From positions 1-9,988 of the forward strand of contig JBMOJB010000142.1 of assembly GCA_049316985.1 (NCBI GenBank): a stretch of DNA of 9,988 bases, in the 5' to 3' direction. A program made the translations under genes and the position numbers. The first letter of the stretch is position 1; each line of letters opens with the position of its first letter. This document shows, in pieces, positions 6,865 through 9,988 of the stretch. Below the pieces are notes generated by a model that saw only the letters and a list, made by a program, of their open reading frames with translations, was not told the DNA's origin and did not search any database. Source of the DNA: CANHEE01 sp049316985. Its GTDB lineage: Bacteria > Bacteroidota > Bacteroidia > Chitinophagales > Saprospiraceae.

Positions 6865-6999
6865 GGTGAAACATTTAAACGTGAACAAAGTAAGTAATGA
6901 TCAGCATTATAAAAGTGTAAACTGACAAACCTCAAACCGCGAAGCGCCAAACATTTCAAACCTCAACGTAAAAAACCACTAATATTTTCAACTAAAAAA

Positions 7000-7030
7000 T
7001 TTGTTATTCATGCAGATTAGATTATCTTTG
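7000..7030 (+). promoter_or_regulatory. Bacteroidota-type promoter of rpsU
   Basis: TTTG (7000-7003), a 19-nt spacer and TATCTTTG (7023-7030) match the phylum consensus at every defined position. The predicted start near 7037 gives a leader of about 45 nt. The same TATCTTTG -7 box occurs in the miaB promoter. Confidence 0.75.
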
Positions 7031-7081
7031 CACCCTGATATTAAAAATATTTATTTTAACTAAACAAAAAAGAGTTTACAC

Positions 7082-7279
7082 ATGCTGATTATTGATGTAG
7101 AAGACAGCGAAAACATTGACAAAGCACTTAAAAAGTACAAGAAAAAGTTCGAAAAGGCGGGCATTTTAAAGCAATTACGTAGACGTAAAGCTTTTGTAAA
7201 GCCATCTATCACCCGTAGAACTGAAGTATTGAAAGCGGTGTATGTTGAACATACATACAAGAATGTCAAAGAAGATTAA
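7082..7279 (+). CDS. rpsU: 30S ribosomal protein bS21
   Basis: Small-subunit protein of 65 aa, full length for the family. It is strongly basic in the middle, with the typical LKKYKKKFEKAGILKQLRRRKAFVKPS core (16-42), the heptad RRKAFVKPS being diagnostic, and a KPSITRRTEVLKA tail. In Bacteroidota, bS21 with bS18 and bS6 holds the 16S 3' tail so that the anti-SD is hidden. In Flavobacteriales rpsU itself often carries an extended SD and is controlled by ribosomes lacking bS21. Here the leader (7060-7081) has only a weak AGAG and no extended SD; the strong SD lies 35 nt after the stop codon instead. The gene has a strong promoter and heads the rpsU - recombinase - hpf order known in the phylum. 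Confidence 0.96.
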   Translation: MLIIDVEDSENIDKALKKYKKKFEKAGILKQLRRRKAFVKPSITRRTEVLKAVYVEHTYKNVKED

Positions 7280-7313
7280 TCCGTTGGAATATTTTTCCAA
7301 GTTAAATAATATC

Positions 7314-7323
7314 AAAAGGAGGT
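7314..7323 (+). promoter_or_regulatory. Extended Shine-Dalgarno sequence downstream of rpsU
   Basis: AAAAGGAGGT contains AAGGAGGT, eight Watson-Crick pairs to the 16S tail ACCUCCUU. It lies 10 nt before the ATG at 7334. None of the recognised genes in the window has such a sequence at the usual distance, so it stands out. Confidence 0.65.
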
Positions 7324-7333
7324 AGTTTTCTTC

Positions 7334-7402
7334 ATGACTTTTCCGGAATATTTTCCGGACAAAAAATTAGATAATACATTTTTTATATATTTAGGACCCT
7401 GA
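7334..7402 (+). CDS. possible 22-codon leader peptide with extended SD
   Basis: ATG ACT TTT CCG GAA ... GGA CCC TGA encodes 22 residues starting MTFPEYFPDKK. No homology is claimed. Support comes from the strong SD in front and from the stop codon (7400-7402), which lies in the 5' arm of the terminator-like hairpin, as in leader-peptide attenuators. The frame also spans the TCCGGAA/TTCCGGA hairpin, which would form only when untranslated. No run of one amino acid is seen, so sensing of an amino acid is not indicated. A chance frame is possible. Confidence 0.35.
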   Translation: MTFPEYFPDKKLDNTFFIYLGP

Positions 7403-7429
7403 TGCTGTCAAAGATAGCATTAGGGTTTT
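7397..7429 (+). terminator. Terminator-like hairpin after rpsU
   Basis: CCCTGATGCT pairs with AGCATTAGGG through ten base pairs, one a G-U, around a 9-nt loop, followed by TTTT. The T-run is short (TTTTACGTCTT), so read-through is plausible. It lies 118 nt after the rpsU stop. Confidence 0.7.
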
Positions 7430-7700
7430 ACGTCTTATATTAATCAACAACTATTATGTATCTTTTTGTGGAAAATTATGTTTTTTTAAAAATGGTCTTT
7501 GCATATATAATCTTTTGATTTCTATCTATTAAGCTATATTTTCTATCATTGAGTTCAATAAAACAAAATTTATTCTTTAAAAAAAAATTAAAGATGTATT
7601 GACATATTCCATAAAAGAACTTATCTTGAGCATGATTTATAAGATAAATATGAATTTTGACGTTAATGATAAGCTCCAAAATTTTTATTTTATCGCTTTT

Positions 7701-7710
7701 TAGGGAGGTG
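7701..7710 (+). promoter_or_regulatory. Extended SD-like sequence ahead of the recombinase gene
   Basis: TAGGGAGGTG can pair over ten positions with the 16S tail CACCUCCUUA, with one G-U. The ATG at 7724 is 13 nt after the last paired base (15 nt after GGAGG), longer than the usual spacing, and no in-frame start codon lies nearer. Confidence 0.5.
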
Positions 7711-7723
7711 TGCAAGATTAACT

Positions 7724-8617
7724 ATGATAGAAAAATTCCTTGAATATTTAACTCACGAGAAGAGATTCTCTGACCATACTATACTTTCATATTCAAATGA
7801 TTTAAAACAGTTTTTTGATTTTATTCAGGAAACGGAAATGGTAGTTGAAGATCAAGTGGTCAACCATTTGCATATAAGAAGCTGGGTGGTTTTCCTACTT
7901 GATAGTGATGTTTCTTCGCGAAGTGTCAATCGTAAATTGTCTTCTTTAAAATCCTACTTTAAATTTTTGCGGTCAAGAGGTTGGATGACTAGCAACCCTA
8001 TGTTAAAAGTTGTTGCTCCGAAAGTGGGCAAACGACTTCCTAACTATGTAAGCGAATTTAGCATGGATTTGATGCAACAGGAACTGGTTTTTAACACTGA
8101 CTTTAGTGGAATTCGGGATCAATGCATCGTTGAATTGTTTTACGGCACGGGTATTCGACAAAGTGAATTGATTAATTTGCATTTAAGTGACGTTGATCAT
8201 TCAGCAAAGGTAATAAAAGTGCTAGGTAAAGGAAAGAAAGAAAGGATTGTGCCACTAATGCCTGAATTGTACAAACTCATTTGTAAATATATAGAAATGC
8301 GAAACAGTAGTTCGCCTGCTAGTAATTTAAAAACTGACTTGTTTTTGACAGATAAATCAGAATCTTTGTATCCGAAATTAGTTTATAATATTGTAAAGCG
8401 TCATTTATCTAAAGTAACAACTATTGAACAACGTAGTCCCCATGTTTTGAGGCACACTTTTGCTACTCATCTTTCTAATAATGGTGCCGACATAAAGGCC
8501 GTTAAAGAATTGCTGGGTCATGCAAGTTTGGCCGCTACACAAGTGTACACACACAATTCAATAGAAAGATTGCGAGTGGTCTATGAACAGGCTTTTCCCA
8601 GAACTGATGAAGTTTAA
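7724..8617 (+). CDS. xerC: XerC/XerD-type tyrosine recombinase
   Basis: A tyrosine recombinase of 297 aa, the length of chromosomal Xer proteins, which resolve chromosome dimers at dif with FtsK. The N-terminal SAM-like core-binding domain covers about 1-85 (MIEKFLEYLTHEKRFSDHTILSY...). The catalytic domain has R145 (GTGIRQSEL), K169 (LGKGKKER), H240 and R243 (HVLRHTFATH), H266 (LLGHASL) and Y275 (VYTHNS). All six catalytic residues are present, and the last four have the same numbers as in E. coli XerC. Its position between rpsU and hpf is the known Bacteroidota arrangement, favouring a housekeeping Xer over a mobile-element integrase. Whether it is XerC or XerD in function cannot be decided here. 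An SD-like sequence lies at an unusual distance upstream. Confidence 0.9.
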   Translation: MIEKFLEYLTHEKRFSDHTILSYSNDLKQFFDFIQETEMVVEDQVVNHLHIRSWVVFLLDSDVSSRSVNRKLSSLKSYFKFLRSRGWMTSNPMLKVVAPKVGKRLPNYVSEFSMDLMQQELVFNTDFSGIRDQCIVELFYGTGIRQSELINLHLSDVDHSAKVIKVLGKGKKERIVPLMPELYKLICKYIEMRNSSSPASNLKTDLFLTDKSESLYPKLVYNIVKRHLSKVTTIEQRSPHVLRHTFATHLSNNGADIKAVKELLGHASLAATQVYTHNSIERLRVVYEQAFPRTDEV

Positions 8618-8690
8618 CGTACATGTTTTATTATTGAGAATTGATTTCCAATAATATTGACCATTTTTTAACCATTTAAAAGAGTATATT

Positions 8691-8984
8691 ATGAAAGTAG
8701 TGACTCATGCAGTGCATTTTAATGCAGATCAAAAACTTATTGATTTTATTGAAGCTAAATTAGCTAAATTGCAGGTTTTTTTTGATAAGATTATTGACGT
8801 AAATGTTTTTTTGAAACTGGAAAATTCAGGTCAGGTAAGGGACAAAATTGCTGAAATAAAACTTAACCTTCCCGGAGCTGTAATGGTTGTAAAGGAAATA
8901 GCGCTCACCTTCGAAGCTGCAATTGATGAGGCGATTGAAATTTTAAAAAGAAAGCTTGTGAAACACAAAGAAAAGAACAAGTAA
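8691..8984 (+). CDS. hpf: ribosome hibernation promoting factor, short form (HPF/RaiA family)
   Basis: A 97-aa protein of the HPF/RaiA family, which binds the decoding centre and mRNA channel of idle 30S subunits. The single domain opens with KVVTHAVHFNADQKLIDFIEAKLAKL (2-27), continues through VNVFLKLENSG and EIKLNLPG, and ends with ALTFEAAIDEAIEILKRKLVKHKEKNK, the typical second helix and basic tail. The length matches the short form and the C-terminal dimerisation domain of long HPF is absent. The ATG at 8691 follows an A/T-rich leader without SD. It lies 73 nt after the recombinase stop; a small inverted repeat (ATTATTG/CAATAAT, 8630-8655) lies between. A strong terminator follows 17 nt after the stop. 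Confidence 0.93.
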   Translation: MKVVTHAVHFNADQKLIDFIEAKLAKLQVFFDKIIDVNVFLKLENSGQVRDKIAEIKLNLPGAVMVVKEIALTFEAAIDEAIEILKRKLVKHKEKNK

Positions 8985-9001
8985 TTGAAAATCAAATATT
9001 G

Positions 9002-9036
9002 AAAGGCTGTCTGTATCATTTACAGACAGCCTTTTT
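9002..9036 (+). terminator. Strong intrinsic terminator after hpf
   Basis: AAAGGCTGTCTGTA and TACAGACAGCCTTT form a perfect 14-bp stem around a 5-nt loop, ending in TTTTT. It starts 17 nt after the hpf stop codon and closes the rpsU-xerC-hpf region. The A-run on the left would also give T's on the other strand. Confidence 0.92.
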
Positions 9037-9199
9037 CGTGTTCAATTTTTTTAATTTATTATTACCTAAAAATTTTGTTTATCTGTATTTTTGTTCAATT
9101 TGTAGAACCAACGGTAGTATTGGTCGTGTAAGTACTAAATGGGAAACTTTATTTCAGGTAAAACATGTTTATTTACTGTCTTTTAAAAAAATAAATTCA

Positions 9200-9502
9200 A
9201 TGAAAATTTTCATAGCCAGCATATTTACTCTTTCGTTTCTCGCTTGCGATGATGACAAAAAGGATATCAGTGAATCAGTTAATCGTGAAGGAGCGGTAGA
9301 GACTCAAATTGGTGTTGATCACCTAGATACTAACTACGATGTTTTAACTACCAGTTACAAAATCTGGAAAAATGGTTCACTACAAAGAGAAATTATTCGT
9401 AAAGATACAATACCTGCATTAGGTGCATTTTCAGAAACTGATGATAAAGGAAAGACGATTAGTGGTCAGAAAGATTATGAACTTTATATTACCGTTAAAT
9501 AG
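9200..9502 (+). CDS. small surface-lipoprotein candidate of unknown function
   Basis: 100 aa from the ATG at 9200. The frame is open further upstream but that part crosses the hpf terminator and has no usable start. The first 15 residues (MKIFIASIFTLSFLA) form a lipoprotein signal peptide ending at C16. The mature protein begins CDDDKKD; in Bacteroidota, acidic residues just after the lipid-bearing cysteine can act as an export signal to the cell surface. The remaining 80 residues look like a small folded domain with motif-like stretches LTTSYKIWKNGSLQ (57-70), DTIPALG (77-83) and KDYELYITVK at the end. I recall similar small Bacteroidota proteins but cannot name a family. The stop abuts the next start (TAGATG), so the two are probably made together. 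Confidence 0.8.
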   Translation: MKIFIASIFTLSFLACDDDKKDISESVNREGAVETQIGVDHLDTNYDVLTTSYKIWKNGSLQREIIRKDTIPALGAFSETDDKGKTISGQKDYELYITVK

Positions 9503-9835
9503 ATGAAAAAATCAGCATTTGTACAATTGGTTCTGGTAGCCACTGTGGCCGCTTCTTGTTCGCAAAAAGAAGACGATTGGGAAGGGTCCACTAAGAAAAA
9601 GGTTTATATGCGTTCTGATACTACTGCATCTTACACGCAGGCACATCGTTCTCATGGTTTCTTTCCCTTTTTTATTTTCCGGCCTTTCGGCTCCGCATTA
9701 GGTTCCAATGGTTTCCGTCGCAGCGGTTATTATTCCAATGCCATTCATCCTTCATCTAATGTCGGTCGGAACAGCTTTAAATCTTCTATTGTAAGAGGTG
9801 GTTTTGGTAGGTCTGGTTTCCACGCTTCTTCTTGA
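9503..9835 (+). CDS. Gly/Ser/Phe-rich lipoprotein with C-terminal RGGFG motif (YgiB-like tail)
   Basis: 110 aa. Signal peptide MKKSAFVQLVLVATVAAS with lipobox VAASC (C19), then CSQKEDDWE, an acidic start fitting the Bacteroidota surface-export signal. A Thr/Ser/Lys-rich part follows, then an aromatic stretch GFFPFFIFRPFG (52-63) and a low-complexity tail of Gly, Ser, Arg, Asn and Phe with RGGFG at 98-102 and GRSGFHASS at the end. E. coli YgiB (DUF1190), as I recall it, is a lipoprotein with an aromatic middle part and an RGGFG motif near its C-terminus, encoded beside the glutathionylspermidine-synthase-like ATP-grasp protein YgiC. A shared role is inference from the motif and layout only. 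No ligase gene is visible before the window ends. Start abuts the previous stop with no intergenic base. Confidence 0.75.
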   Translation: MKKSAFVQLVLVATVAASCSQKEDDWEGSTKKKVYMRSDTTASYTQAHRSHGFFPFFIFRPFGSALGSNGFRRSGYYSNAIHPSSNVGRNSFKSSIVRGGFGRSGFHASS

Positions 9836-9876
9836 CAATTAACATTTAACAATTGATAATTGAAAATGACAATTAT
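9836..9876. repeat. Degenerate 7-nt repeats starting at the lipoprotein stop codon
   Basis: CAATTAA CATTTAA CAATTGA TAATTGA, then a 6-nt unit and CAATTAT, begin on the base after the stop codon. They belong to the same family as the repeats at the ends of the purD and sigma-54 activator genes. A further A/T repeat (ATTAATCATTAATTATTAAT) follows at about 9924-9943. Confidence 0.7.
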
Positions 9877-9960
9877 TAAAAGTGAGCGTGTCAACATTTA
9901 ATAGTTACCTGCAATTTGTTGATTATTAATCATTAATTATTAATTAAAGTTTCGGAGTAG

Positions 9961-9988
9961 AAAGCAGTCTGTTTTATTAGGCTGCTTT
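9961..9988 (+). terminator. Terminator of the lipoprotein pair, cut by the window end
   Basis: AAAGCAGTCT pairs with AGGCTGCTTT (one G-U) around an 8-nt loop, with TTT at the window edge. It lies 125 nt after the last lipoprotein stop. Whether the T-run continues cannot be seen. Confidence 0.65.

Larger units (their letters stand above)
6653..7081. other. Divergent intergenic region between the EVE-purK unit and rpsU
   Basis: A gap of 429 nt with no convincing gene. From left to right it holds the EVE-purK promoter, a 7-nt repeat array, a T/A-rich palindrome (6840-6864), a stretch with CTCAAAC-like motifs (6927-6965) resembling the decayed repeats near 1430-1600, and the rpsU promoter and leader. 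A 40-codon frame (6803-6925) with a hydrophobic beginning is open but has no supporting signal. Confidence 0.8.
7280..7723. other. Intergenic region between rpsU and the recombinase gene
   Basis: A gap of 444 nt. The first part (7284-7429) is rich in structure: hairpin TTGGAA-TATTT-TTCCAA (7284-7300), an extended SD (7314-7323), a 22-codon frame, hairpin TCCGGAA-TATT-TTCCGGA (7342-7359) and a terminator-like hairpin. The second part (about 7440-7700) is extremely A/T-rich with no promoter I can assign and no believable gene; a minus-strand frame of 79 codons there starts with TTG and has a Lys/Ile/Phe/Asn-rich composition expected by chance. The final part holds an SD-like sequence for the recombinase. 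Confidence 0.7.

Noticed and set aside
6803..6925. Plus-strand frame of 40 codons starting MQLLTEVIWPLLFFLGL
   Set aside because: The hydrophobic start is suggestive of a small membrane protein, but there is no promoter or ribosome-binding evidence and much of the hydrophobic run comes from the poly-T palindrome.
7476..7715. Minus-strand frame of 79 codons in the A/T-rich gap
   Set aside because: It starts with TTG, has a Lys/Ile/Phe/Asn-rich composition expected of A/T-rich DNA, no recognisable motif, and faces against the neighbouring genes.
7280..7723. tRNA, tmRNA or 6S RNA gene
   Set aside because: No cloverleaf, CCA end, T-loop motif or long rod-like pairing was found.
7724..8617. Integrase of a mobile element
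   Set aside because: The chromosomal-Xer length, the XerC-like catalytic numbering and the housekeeping neighbours rpsU and hpf argue against it; no attachment-site repeats or cargo genes were seen.
9086..9093. TATTTTTG as the -7 box of the lipoprotein promoter
   Set aside because: It matches TAnnTTTG but no TTG/TTTG lies 19-21 nt upstream, and such strings are common in A/T-rich DNA.
8999..9199. 67-residue upstream extension of the first lipoprotein
   Set aside because: It begins with TTG in the hpf terminator hairpin and would bury the lipoprotein signal peptide.

Overview
The window looks like chromosomal DNA from a member of the Bacteroidota. Three things point there. Start codons are preceded by A/T-rich leaders, almost always without a Shine-Dalgarno sequence. 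Promoters match the Bacteroidota type (TTG/TTTG, about 20 nt, TAnnTTTG). The gene orders miaB - sigma-54 activator and rpsU - xerC-like recombinase - hpf are ones I associate with this phylum. The lipoproteins also carry acidic residues just after the lipobox cysteine, as surface lipoproteins of the phylum do. I cannot place the organism below phylum.

Left part (1-6652) is all on the minus strand. In transcription order it holds an EVE-domain protein and purK (3 nt apart), then a small two-helix membrane protein and purD (23 nt apart), then miaB (tRNA ms2i6A37 synthesis), then a PspF-like sigma-54 activator without a sensor domain. PurK and PurD both act in de novo purine synthesis. The gaps are filled with short tandem repeats (mostly 7-nt units), a degenerate 44-nt tandem repeat and small CTGCC/GGCAG hairpins. 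These repeats have probably written the last codons of two genes and the -33 element of two promoters.

Right part (7082-9835) is on the plus strand: rpsU (bS21), a XerC-type tyrosine recombinase, hpf (short ribosome hibernation factor) and, after a strong terminator, two abutting small lipoprotein genes. The second lipoprotein ends in a Gly/Ser/Phe-rich tail with an RGGFG motif resembling the tail of E. coli YgiB. The divergent gap 6653-7081 carries a near-ideal rpsU promoter.

The region most worth testing is 7280-7723. It has an almost perfect Shine-Dalgarno sequence, a 22-codon reading frame whose stop codon lies inside the 5' arm of a terminator hairpin, an A/T-rich stretch, and a second extended Shine-Dalgarno-like sequence ahead of the recombinase. 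Bacteroidota ribosomes normally hide their anti-SD with help from bS21, the product of the gene just upstream, so this could be a bS21-responsive attenuator. That is a hypothesis. The other strong lead is the RGGFG lipoprotein pair. No tRNA, rRNA, CRISPR array, insertion sequence or phage gene was seen.
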